Shown in pieces: positions 1-7,870 of a DNA stretch of 64,000 bases. Each line of letters begins with the position of its first letter. Within the stretch, counting starts at the first letter, position 1. Position numbers and translations under genes: made by a program. The DNA is from Bacteroidota bacterium. Its GTDB lineage: Bacteria; Bacteroidota; Bacteroidia; Chitinophagales; Chitinophagaceae. The notes under the pieces were generated by a model. It saw nothing but the letters and a program-made list of their open reading frames with translations. It did not search any database and had not been told where the DNA came from. The stretch lies in assembly GCA_018268055.1 (NCBI GenBank), contig JAFDXF010000089.1, forward strand, positions 62,001-126,000, given 5' to 3'.

Positions 1-20
1 ACTGCTAAATATTAAAAATT

Positions 21-2021
21 ATGAAATCCTCAATTAACAAACCCTTTTTACTAACGCTTTTATCGGTATTCAGCCTTGTATTGATACAAAGTTGTAAACC
101 AAAAGGCACGAGCTCAGCTGCTGAAGGTGATGCATCAAAAACTTATGTTGCCCCCGGCAAGTATGATGAATTTTACAACTTCGTATCCGGAGGTTTTAGC
201 GGACAAATGTCTGTTTATGGTATTCCCTCAGGCCGTTTATTCAGAGTAATTCCCGTTTTCTCAGTTGACCCTGAGAAAGGTTGGGGATATAGTGAAGAAA
301 CTAAACCAATGTTGAACACATCACATGGTTTTGTACCTTGGGATGACCTTCATCACATTGCACTTTCCAGAACAAACGGAAATCATGATGGTCGTTGGGC
401 ATTTGGTAATGCGAACAACACGCCAAGGATTGCACGTATTGATTTGAAAACATTTAAAACAGCTGAAATTCTTGAAATACCCAACAGCGGCGGTAACCAC
501 TCCTCGCCTTTCATTACAGAAAACTCTGAGTATGTAGTTGCCGGTACTCGTTTCAGTATCCCAATGGATAATGTAAATGGCGATGTTCCTATCAATACTT
601 ACAAACAAAATTTCCGTGGTACAGTAAGTTTCATCAGTATCAATAAAGATAATGGCGGAATGAACCTTGCCTTTCAGATTCAAACTCCGGGTGTAAACTA
701 TGACCTAGCTCGTGCAGGTAAAGGTGTATCTCACGATTGGATGTTCTTCAGTTGCTATAACACTGAAAGAGCTAATACACTATTGGAAGTAAATGCTTCA
801 AAGTTTGATAAAGATTTCATTATGTGTGTTAATTGGAAAAAAGCAGAAGAATATGCTGCTGCAGGCAAAGGTGAAAAAAGATCTGTAAAGTATGCTCATA
901 ATACTTATGATGAAGCAACACACTCTGCTACTTCTAAAATGGAAAACGAAGTAATCGTATTAGACCCTAAGAATTGTCCTGATATGGTTTACTACATGCC
1001 TTGCCCTAAATCACCACATGGTTGCGATACAGATCCTACAGGTGAATATATCGTTGGTAGTGGTAAATTGGCAGCAGTGATTCCTGTATTCTCTTTCACA
1101 AAGATTCAAAAAGCAATTGCAGACAAAAATTTTGATGGCGACTATGAAGGTATTCCTGTATTGAAATATGAAGCAGTATTACATGGCGAAGTTCAAAAGC
1201 CGGGCTTAGGACCTTTGCACACAGAGTTTGATGATAAAGGAAACGCTTATACTTCATTCTTCGTTTCTTCTGAAATCGTAAAATGGAGTGTGAAAGACTT
1301 GAAAGTATTGGATAGAGTTCCTACTTACTATTCAGTAGGCCACTTGAGTGTACCGGGCGGCCCAACTAACAAGCCTTGGGGTAAATATGTAATTGCTTAT
1401 AATAAAATTACAAAAGACCGTTATCTACCAACAGGCCCTGAATTGACTCAAAGTGCACAGTTGTATTCCATTGATGGCGATAAAATGAAATTGCTTTTAG
1501 ATTTCCCAACTATTGGAGAACCTCACTACGCTGAAGCAATTCCTGCAAATCTTATTATGAAAAACTCTACTAAGATTTATAAGATTGAGGAAAACAAACA
1601 CCCTTATGCTGCACTGGGTGAGCCTAAGACAAAAGTAGAAAGAAAAGGCAACGAAGTGCACGTTTACATGACTGCTATTCGCTCTCACCTGACTCCTGAT
1701 AATATTGAAGGTGTAAAAGTTGGAGATGTTGTTTACTTCCACGTAACCAACTTAGAGCAAGATTGGGATGTGCCACATGGTTTTGCAGTAAAAGGAGCAA
1801 ATAATGGAGAGTTATTAATTATGCCTGGCGAAACACAAACCTTAATGTGGAAGCCTGAACGTACCGGAATATTTCCATTCTATTGTACTGACTTCTGCTC
1901 CGCATTACACCAGGAAATGCAAGGATATATCAGAATAAGCCCTGCCGGTTCTAATGTACCGCTGACTTTCAGCACAGGAACTAACCTTCCTGCAGATGAG
2001 AAAAAACCTGAAACTAAATAA
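21..2021 (+). CDS. nosZ: Nitrous-oxide reductase, clade II, predicted lipoprotein
   Basis: Reduces N2O to N2 outside the inner membrane, the last step of denitrification. The 666-residue protein has the seven-bladed propeller with the CuZ site (His111-His112 in DDLHHIAL are the first ligand pair) and a C-terminal cupredoxin domain with the CuA motif C622-x3-C626-x3-H630-x2-M633, plus an upstream CuA histidine in VPHGF. The N terminus is a hydrophobic Sec-type signal without a twin-arginine motif, which marks clade II. It ends in LIQSC, so Cys25 is a probable lipidation site and the enzyme may be membrane-anchored (inference). It is the first gene of the nos cluster; only 20 bases of upstream sequence are present, so promoter and any upstream partner are not visible. 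Identification is firm. Confidence 0.97.
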   Translation: MKSSINKPFLLTLLSVFSLVLIQSCKPKGTSSAAEGDASKTYVAPGKYDEFYNFVSGGFSGQMSVYGIPSGRLFRVIPVFSVDPEKGWGYSEETKPMLNTSHGFVPWDDLHHIALSRTNGNHDGRWAFGNANNTPRIARIDLKTFKTAEILEIPNSGGNHSSPFITENSEYVVAGTRFSIPMDNVNGDVPINTYKQNFRGTVSFISINKDNGGMNLAFQIQTPGVNYDLARAGKGVSHDWMFFSCYNTERANTLLEVNASKFDKDFIMCVNWKKAEEYAAAGKGEKRSVKYAHNTYDEATHSATSKMENEVIVLDPKNCPDMVYYMPCPKSPHGCDTDPTGEYIVGSGKLAAVIPVFSFTKIQKAIADKNFDGDYEGIPVLKYEAVLHGEVQKPGLGPLHTEFDDKGNAYTSFFVSSEIVKWSVKDLKVLDRVPTYYSVGHLSVPGGPTNKPWGKYVIAYNKITKDRYLPTGPELTQSAQLYSIDGDKMKLLLDFPTIGEPHYAEAIPANLIMKNSTKIYKIEENKHPYAALGEPKTKVERKGNEVHVYMTAIRSHLTPDNIEGVKVGDVVYFHVTNLEQDWDVPHGFAVKGANNGELLIMPGETQTLMWKPERTGIFPFYCTDFCSALHQEMQGYIRISPAGSNVPLTFSTGTNLPADEKKPETK

Positions 2022-2033
2022 CACACCAAACTT

Positions 2034-2096
2034 GGATAAGCATAAAAACTATCAAACCGGCATTAAACTGAGTAGCAATAGTTTTTATGTTTATCC
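2034..2096 (+). repeat. Long inverted repeat after nosZ
   Basis: Two 19-base arms (2034-2052 and 2078-2096) can pair along their whole length with one G-U pair, around a 25-base loop. The stem is AT-rich and is not followed by a clear T run, so it may act as an mRNA 3'-end stabiliser or processing site between nosZ and the fasciclin gene rather than as a simple terminator. Function is inferred; the symmetry is read directly. Confidence 0.7.
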
Positions 2097-2127
2097 TCAA
2101 TACCGCCAAAACTAAAAACAATAAAAT

Positions 2128-2694
2128 ATGAAACAGTTACTTAATCTTTCTTTAGCCTTTATGTTGTTAGCCGCTGTTGCTTGTAACAGCTCTAAACAGG
2201 ATTCCGGAGGTGGCAACACAAACACTTCATCAGTGCCTGCAGGCGGACAAGAAAATGTACAAGATGATGTTTCACAAAAAGACGTAGTAAAGATTGCCGT
2301 AGGTTCAAAAGACCACACTACACTCGTAGCTGCTTTGAAGCAAGCAGGACTTGTATCTTCATTATCAAATGCAGGACCATTTACCGTATTTGCTCCAACA
2401 AACGAAGCTTTTAATAAACTTCCTGCAGGAACAGTTGATGGCTTGATGAAGGATGATAAAAAAGCTGATCTTGAGAACATACTACAATACCACGTTACTA
2501 CTTCATCATTGAAGCCTGAATATTTTACAGATGGCATGGATCTTAGTATGGTGAATGGAGATAAAATAAAAGTTAGTGTGAAAGATGGCAAAATCGTGTT
2601 GAACGGAACGGCTAACGTTACTGCAACTATACCTGCTGCAAACGGCATGGTGTATGTAATTGACGCAGTGCTTTTACCTCCGGCTAAAAAATAG
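2128..2694 (+). CDS. Fasciclin (FAS1) domain lipoprotein
   Basis: A 188-residue exported protein with one FAS1 domain at about residues 55-186. The family's two conserved segments are visible: GPFTVFAPTNEAF and NGMVYVIDAVLLP. The N terminus is a signal peptide ending in the lipobox LLAAVAC, followed by a Ser/Gly/Asn-rich linker, so it is predicted to be tethered in the periplasm or outer membrane. FAS1 domains are generally adhesion or protein-interaction modules. Its place between nosZ and nosL, on the same strand, suggests a link with the N2O reductase, perhaps in docking or assembly, but this is inference. A terminator follows it. Confidence 0.9.
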   Translation: MKQLLNLSLAFMLLAAVACNSSKQDSGGGNTNTSSVPAGGQENVQDDVSQKDVVKIAVGSKDHTTLVAALKQAGLVSSLSNAGPFTVFAPTNEAFNKLPAGTVDGLMKDDKKADLENILQYHVTTSSLKPEYFTDGMDLSMVNGDKIKVSVKDGKIVLNGTANVTATIPAANGMVYVIDAVLLPPAKK

Positions 2695-2725
2695 TTCATT
2701 CGTTGAGGTTTGTTATAATACACAG

Positions 2726-2758
2726 CTTCCGGAGCCGTGTTGCTCCGGAAGTCTTTTT
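2726..2758 (+). terminator. Rho-independent terminator after the fasciclin gene
   Basis: A perfect 10-base GC-rich stem (CTTCCGGAGC / GCTCCGGAAG) with a 6-base loop is followed by TCTTTTT. It separates nosZ plus the fasciclin gene from nosL-nosD-nosF-nosY, either fully or as a partial stop. Confidence 0.85.
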
Positions 2759-2774
2759 AAAATAGAAACAAAAT

Positions 2775-3812
2775 ATGAAACATCAACTAACAGTAGCATC
2801 CAGAATATTGGTAGCCTTTGCCTCAGGAGCATTAATCGCTGTATTTTTTCTTCCTGCATGGCGGATAGACTTATTTGCACCTCAATATCCCGAAGGTCTT
2901 ACAATGAATATTTGGATTAATGGTTTATCCGGTCAGGTAGATGTTATCAACGGATTAAATCACTATATCGGAATGAGACCTATCACCGTAAGCATGTTCC
3001 CTGAGTTTAAATTTTTGCCTTACGTAGTAGGTTTCTTTATGTTACTCGGCATGATTGTAGCCGTTACCGGTAACAGAAAATTTCTTTTTGCATACTTGGT
3101 ACTTACCGGTATTGGTGGCCTTATGGCAATGATTGACTTTTTTCTTTGGGGCAAAAAATATGGAAGCAATCTGAATCCGGATGCACCCATACAAGTACCA
3201 GGGCTAACCTATCAACCTCCACTTTTGGGACATAAACGTATTTTGAATTTCGATGCATATTCTTTTCCTGACGTAGGCGGTTGGGTAGTAATCGCAGCCG
3301 GCGCACTTGCATTCACTGTGTGGTTTGTAGAATGGTATAAAAATCGTAAGAGAAAGAATTCTTCTAATAAAAATACACTTGCAGCCGCATCAGTTATCCT
3401 TTTCACTTTCTTACTTTCATCTTGCAGTGCAAAGCCTGAACCATTTGTTGCAGGTAAAGACAATTGTCATTTTTGCAAAATGGGCCTTACCGATACTCGC
3501 TTCGGAGCTGAAATCTTAACTAAAAAAGGTAAAGTATTTAAGTTTGATGACCTTCATTGTTTAATCGCTTTTAATAAAGCAGGCAGTGAAAAAGAAGATA
3601 ATATTTCACGCACTTTAGCAATAGACTTTAATAAGCCAAATACATTTGTAGATGTAAAAGAGGCATTCTTTGTTACAAGCCCTGAATTAAAAAGTCCAAT
3701 GGGCAGCAATACTGCCGCTTACAGTACAAAAGCAGAAGCAGAAGCAGCAGTAAAAAATCAAGATGCAGAACAATCTAACTGGAATCAGTTAATCGGAAAA
3801 CTTAGCGAATAA
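2775..3812 (+). CDS. nosL: Membrane protein fused to a NosL copper-chaperone domain
   Basis: A 345-residue fusion. Residues 1-190 form a membrane protein with about four hydrophobic segments (near 10-28, 81-98, 103-124, 168-185) and an exported loop. After a basic linker (190-200, RKRK) comes a new hydrophobic segment ending in the lipobox-like LLSSC (Cys217), then a NosL domain with the copper motif C231HFC234KM236 and FDDLHCLI. NosL delivers copper for NosZ maturation and is usually a separate lipoprotein of about 150-190 residues. Here it looks like a NosL lipoprotein precursor joined to the end of a membrane protein. The reading frame is intact. It is 39 bases before nosD. Confidence 0.9.
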   Translation: MKHQLTVASRILVAFASGALIAVFFLPAWRIDLFAPQYPEGLTMNIWINGLSGQVDVINGLNHYIGMRPITVSMFPEFKFLPYVVGFFMLLGMIVAVTGNRKFLFAYLVLTGIGGLMAMIDFFLWGKKYGSNLNPDAPIQVPGLTYQPPLLGHKRILNFDAYSFPDVGGWVVIAAGALAFTVWFVEWYKNRKRKNSSNKNTLAAASVILFTFLLSSCSAKPEPFVAGKDNCHFCKMGLTDTRFGAEILTKKGKVFKFDDLHCLIAFNKAGSEKEDNISRTLAIDFNKPNTFVDVKEAFFVTSPELKSPMGSNTAAYSTKAEAEAAVKNQDAEQSNWNQLIGKLSE

Positions 3813-3851
3813 GTTTTTCGTTGAATTAAAAGAAACAAAAACAACAATCTA

Positions 3852-5084
3852 ATGAGGCTACTCCTCCTCATATTACTCTCAACCTTTTGGTTGCAGAGTT
3901 TGAGTCGCAATATTACAGTTGCACCAAACTCTTCTGTCAATACGCTGACTAAAGGATTGTCTATTGCTTCAAATGGAGATACAATAACAGTCAAATCCGG
4001 AACTTACAAAGATGGAAATACAGTTGTAACTAAATCTGTTACCATTATCGGTGAGGGCAATGTTATTTTTGATGGAGAAGACAAATACGAAATTCTGACA
4101 ATCAGCGCATCCGGTGTAGTAATTAAAAATATTACTTTCAATAGTGCAGGCTACTCTGCTTTAAAAGACTTTGCAGCAATTAAAATTATAGATGCCTCTA
4201 AAGTAATCATTGAAAGCAATCGCATCAACAATGCTTATTTTGCCATACACGTTTCCAATTCAAGTTCGGTTACCATTAGAAATAATACTTTATTCGGCAC
4301 ACCAAAATCAGAACAATTAACCGGCAATGGAATACATCTTTGGAAATGCAATAATGCTCTTATAGAAAACAATCGTTGCACCGGTTATAGAGATGGAATT
4401 TATTTTGAGTTTGTAGGGAACTCTGTAATCCGAAATAACTGGAGCGAAAAAAATTTACGTTATGGCCTTCATTTTATGTTCTCGAACGATGACAGCTATT
4501 TTGGCAACACGTTTAAAAACAATGGTGCCGGAGTGGCTGTTATGTATTCCAAAAGAGTAAAAATGGAAAACAACCATTTTCAAGAAAACTGGGGACCTTC
4601 TGCTTATGGTTTGCTTTTAAAAGATATAGCCGATAGTCATATCAATGGAAATACATTTTTGAAAAACACAGTAGGTATTCACATGGAAGGAAGTAGCCGG
4701 ATTGATATTCAAAAAAACATTTTTAAATCAAACGGATGGGCTGTTAAAATTCAAGCAAGTTGTGATGATAATAATTTTCATCAAAACAATTTTATCGGAA
4801 ATAGTTTTGATGTGGGAACCAATGGTACGATGGTACTGAACAAGTTTGATAATAATTATTGGGATAAATATGAAGGCTACGACTTGAATAAAGATGGCAT
4901 TGGTGATGTTCCGTATCATCCGGTAAGTTTATACTCAATGATTATTGAACAGAACCCAAGTACTTTAATGCTATTCAGGAGCTTTACAGTTCAACTGTTG
5001 GATAAAGCAGAAAAAATGATTCCTGGAGCAACACCTGAAAACCTGATTGATAACAAACCTTTAATGAAATCATTAAAATTATGA
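3852..5084 (+). CDS. nosD: NosD, periplasmic copper-site assembly protein
   Basis: A 410-residue protein with a signal peptide (hydrophobic residues 2-17) and a right-handed parallel beta-helix of the carbohydrate-binding/sugar-hydrolase (CASH) type. Repeating turns rich in N-N-x and I-x-x-N are visible throughout residues 60-330. NosD works with the NosFY ABC transporter in building the CuZ sulfide-bridged cluster of NosZ. It overlaps the start of nosF by 4 bases, which indicates translational coupling. Confidence 0.95.
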   Translation: MRLLLLILLSTFWLQSLSRNITVAPNSSVNTLTKGLSIASNGDTITVKSGTYKDGNTVVTKSVTIIGEGNVIFDGEDKYEILTISASGVVIKNITFNSAGYSALKDFAAIKIIDASKVIIESNRINNAYFAIHVSNSSSVTIRNNTLFGTPKSEQLTGNGIHLWKCNNALIENNRCTGYRDGIYFEFVGNSVIRNNWSEKNLRYGLHFMFSNDDSYFGNTFKNNGAGVAVMYSKRVKMENNHFQENWGPSAYGLLLKDIADSHINGNTFLKNTVGIHMEGSSRIDIQKNIFKSNGWAVKIQASCDDNNFHQNNFIGNSFDVGTNGTMVLNKFDNNYWDKYEGYDLNKDGIGDVPYHPVSLYSMIIEQNPSTLMLFRSFTVQLLDKAEKMIPGATPENLIDNKPLMKSLKL

Positions 5085-5848
5085 TTCAGATTGAAAGAAT
5101 CAGTAAGCGATTTAAGAAACTACAAGTGTTAGACAACATCAATGTTCTTTTCGAAAAAGGACAAGTAGTATCATTGATTGGGCCAAATGGCTCCGGAAAA
5201 ACTACATTGATCAAATCTATACTTGGCTTGGTGAAGCCGGATAGCGGAACAATCTTGGTCAATAATATATTGGCAGGAAAAAGTCCGGACTATAGAAGCC
5301 AGATTGGGTATATGCCTCAAATAGGCAGATATCCCGACAATATGAAAGTTGGGCACCTATTCAGTATGTTGGAAAATTTAAGAGCAGAAAAAAAACATTC
5401 ACTTGATAAAGACCTTATCCAAAGTTTTAAATTGGAAGATATTTATCAAAAACCAATGCGAACATTAAGTGGTGGCACAAGACAAAAAGTAAGCGCCGCA
5501 GTTGCCTTCATGTTTAGCCCCGATATATTAATTCTGGATGAGCCAACTGCAGGCTTAGATCCTTTATCATCTGAAATATTAAAAGAAAAAATTCGCAAAG
5601 AAAAAACCAAAGAGAAACTCATCCTTATTACTTCACATATTCTTAGCGACTTGGACGAGTTGACCACACACGTTACATATTTACAAGAAGGCAAACTTTT
5701 ATTTATGAAAGATATTGCCACACTGCAAGAAGATACCGGCGAAATAAAATTAGGCAAAGCTATTGCCCGAGTGATGAGAGGTGAGCACACAGATGGTAGC
5801 TGGATAGATAAAATATTTAACACTTCATCAAATGAAGAAAAAAGATAA
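5081..5848 (+). CDS. nosF: NosF, ABC transporter ATPase for NosZ maturation
   Basis: A 255-residue cytoplasmic ATP-binding subunit. Walker A is GPNGSGKTT (34-42), the ABC signature LSGGTRQKV lies near residue 128, and Walker B with D-loop is LILDEPTAGLD near residue 150. It pairs with NosY and NosD to supply a sulfur species for the CuZ site. It overlaps nosD by 4 bases and lies 5 bases before nosY. Confidence 0.96.
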   Translation: MIQIERISKRFKKLQVLDNINVLFEKGQVVSLIGPNGSGKTTLIKSILGLVKPDSGTILVNNILAGKSPDYRSQIGYMPQIGRYPDNMKVGHLFSMLENLRAEKKHSLDKDLIQSFKLEDIYQKPMRTLSGGTRQKVSAAVAFMFSPDILILDEPTAGLDPLSSEILKEKIRKEKTKEKLILITSHILSDLDELTTHVTYLQEGKLLFMKDIATLQEDTGEIKLGKAIARVMRGEHTDGSWIDKIFNTSSNEEKR

Positions 5849-5853
5849 TTGCC

Positions 5854-6621
5854 ATGCTTAAATTATCCCGATACGTATTATATGATATTGTAAGAAGTAA
5901 AATTATTATTGCTTACACACTCTTTTTATTCCTCGTTTCTTTCAGCCTATTTCAATTAGAAGAGAATGAAAGTAAAGCGATACTTAGTTTACTCAATATT
6001 ATCCTGATTGTGTTACCGTTGGTAAGTATTGTTTTCTCTACCATTCATTATTACAATTCGTATGAGTTTATTGAGCTAATGCTTTCACAGCCTTTGAGTC
6101 GAAAAAGAATATTGCTCAGTGAATTTTTTGGTGTGGCCATGTCTTTAAGCGGAGCGTTTTTTGTAGGAGTGGGTATTCCTGTTCTTATTTTTTCCTTCAA
6201 TAGCGTTGGCCTTTCATTACTTTTTACCGGAGTGATGCTGACCATCATCTTTGCATCATTAGCTTTTTTAGCTTCAGTACTTTCCAGAGATAAGGCAAAA
6301 GGTATTGGCGTTACATTATTACTTTGGTTCTATTTCACATTAATCTATGATGGATTAGTATTGATGATTCTATTTAGCTTTAGCGATTATCCACTTGAGA
6401 AAATAATCCCTGTATTGTCTGCATTAAACCCGGTTGACTTGGGCAGAATATTTATCATGTTAAAAATGGATGTTAGTGCATTAATGGGTGTTACCAGTGC
6501 AATGTATCAGGACTTTTTTGGCAGTTTTATAGGTGTACTTTTTACCGTTGGAGTAATGGCTCTATGGGCGATTATTCCATTGAGGTTTGCCCTACTGGTT
6601 TTCAATAAAAAAGACATCTAA
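5854..6621 (+). CDS. nosY: NosY, ABC transporter permease for NosZ maturation
   Basis: A 255-residue protein with six hydrophobic spans, of the ABC-2 permease type. Segments such as LSQPLSRKRILLSEF, the usual cytosolic coupling region of NosY, are present near residue 75. Position right after nosF supports the call. It is the last gene of the nos cluster; 121 bases containing a separate promoter follow. Confidence 0.93.
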   Translation: MLKLSRYVLYDIVRSKIIIAYTLFLFLVSFSLFQLEENESKAILSLLNIILIVLPLVSIVFSTIHYYNSYEFIELMLSQPLSRKRILLSEFFGVAMSLSGAFFVGVGIPVLIFSFNSVGLSLLFTGVMLTIIFASLAFLASVLSRDKAKGIGVTLLLWFYFTLIYDGLVLMILFSFSDYPLEKIIPVLSALNPVDLGRIFIMLKMDVSALMGVTSAMYQDFFGSFIGVLFTVGVMALWAIIPLRFALLVFNKKDI

Positions 6622-6636
6622 CAGCAGCGTTTTTTA

Positions 6637-6702
6637 TTGATATTTATCAGCCTGACTTATGAGGCATCTCAATTCAATATTGGCTTTCTTGTAACTATTT
6701 TG
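6637..6702 (+). promoter_or_regulatory. FNR/CRP-like box and -7 element before ric-norCB
   Basis: TTGATATTTATCAG at 6637-6650 matches the FNR-type consensus TTGAT-N4-ATCAA at 9 of 10 positions. A TATTTTG element (6696-6702) resembles the Bacteroidota -7 box TAnnTTTG with one base missing and has no well-placed -33 TTG, as expected for an activator-dependent promoter. From the first base of the box to the last base of the -7 element there are 65 bases, the same as in the promoters at 9319 and 10282. The regulator's identity is inferred from the box alone. Confidence 0.65.
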
Positions 6703-6742
6703 CCGAGCATATTATTTCATAAACTGAATCTATATAGCTGGC

Positions 6743-7474
6743 ATGAGAGAATTAGACAAACTTACATTAGCAGAAATTGTGATCAACGATCAACGTACTG
6801 CTGCATTATTCGATAAACATCGGTTAGATTTCAGCTGTAATGGCAAGCGCACTTTAGAACAAGCCTGCACAGAAAGTAATATCGATACGGCAATACTTAT
6901 CGGCGAATTAAAAAACTTAGATAATTTTTCAACAGTACCTGAAAATAATTATTCCAAACTTTCATTAACCGAATTAATTCAGCATATCGTAAGTAAGCAC
7001 CATACATTTATAAAACTTGAAATTCCGATACTGTCAGCATATCTGAAAAAAATTACTGATGCGCATAAAGACAAACATCCTGAACTTTTAAAAATCACCT
7101 CATTATTTAATGCATTCAAAGAAGAAATGCTCATGCACTTACAAAAAGAAGAGTTGATCTTATTTCCTCGTATAAAAGAAATTGAAAAAAATTGCAAAGA
7201 CCGCACAGCAAAAACAAAACATAGTCTTACTTACTTACTTGCACCCATTGATATTATGAAGCAAGAACACGATCATGCTGATAAATTATTGATAGAAATA
7301 AGAAAGATAGCAAACAACTACGAATGGCCTGCAGATGCGTGTACCACTTATAAGTTAGCCTTTGCAGCATTCGACACTTTTGAAAAAGACTTGCATCAAC
7401 ACGTTCACTTGGAAAATAATATCCTTTTTCCGAAAGCCATAGCATTATTTAAAAATTGTTTGGAAAAGATTTAA
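6743..7474 (+). CDS. ric: Ric/ScdA/YtfE-type di-iron protein, repair of iron-sulfur clusters
   Basis: A 243-residue cytoplasmic protein. An N-terminal DUF542 domain (about residues 1-60, with LDFSCNGKRTLEQAC) precedes a hemerythrin-like four-helix bundle whose iron ligands lie in SKHHTF, HLQKEE, KQEHDH and HQHVHLE. Ric proteins repair iron-sulfur clusters damaged by nitric oxide or oxidants. It is 9 bases before norC and shares the FNR-like promoter, so Ric and NO reductase form a nitrosative-stress operon. The first cysteine pair of the usual DUF542 motif is Ser-Cys here rather than Cys-Cys. Confidence 0.93.
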   Translation: MRELDKLTLAEIVINDQRTAALFDKHRLDFSCNGKRTLEQACTESNIDTAILIGELKNLDNFSTVPENNYSKLSLTELIQHIVSKHHTFIKLEIPILSAYLKKITDAHKDKHPELLKITSLFNAFKEEMLMHLQKEELILFPRIKEIEKNCKDRTAKTKHSLTYLLAPIDIMKQEHDHADKLLIEIRKIANNYEWPADACTTYKLAFAAFDTFEKDLHQHVHLENNILFPKAIALFKNCLEKI

Positions 7475-7483
7475 TTAAATAAT

Positions 7484-7870
7484 ATGGCAAAAGTACTTGT
7501 GTTTATCACGTTGATTATTTGTTTTATTCTTTATAGTATTGTTATTTATACAACCGGAACAATTGATCATAGCAAAGTAAGTACTACAGAATATGTATCA
7601 ATTCAAAAAGGCAAAATGCTTTTTCAAAAAAACAATTGTACTGCTTGCCATCAGATATATGGCCTCGGTGGCTACTTAGGCCCTGAATTGACTACTGCAT
7701 TTAGTGATTCGCTGAGAGGCGAGCAATACATGAGAGCTTTCCTAAAATCAGGCGGTGCACGAATGCCCAACTTCCATTTTACATCTGAAGAAATAGATAA
7801 TATAATTGCTTATCTAAAATACATTGACGGAACAGCTACTACCTATAAAAATGATATAAAGCAACCATAA
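7484..7870 (+). CDS. norC: NorC-like monoheme cytochrome c
   Basis: A 128-residue protein with one N-terminal membrane helix (residues 3-23) and a periplasmic cytochrome c domain: C52TAC55H56 binds heme and Met94 in GARMPNF is the likely sixth ligand. It is expected to pass electrons to the adjoining NorB-like subunit. Its stop codon overlaps the norB start by one base (TAATG), so the two are translationally coupled. Confidence 0.9.
   Translation: MAKVLVFITLIICFILYSIVIYTTGTIDHSKVSTTEYVSIQKGKMLFQKNNCTACHQIYGLGGYLGPELTTAFSDSLRGEQYMRAFLKSGGARMPNFHFTSEEIDNIIAYLKYIDGTATTYKNDIKQP

Noticed and set aside
2112-2723. A 203-codon minus-strand frame opposite the fasciclin gene
   Set aside because: The plus-strand protein has a lipobox and a clear FAS1 domain; the reverse frame shows nothing recognisable.
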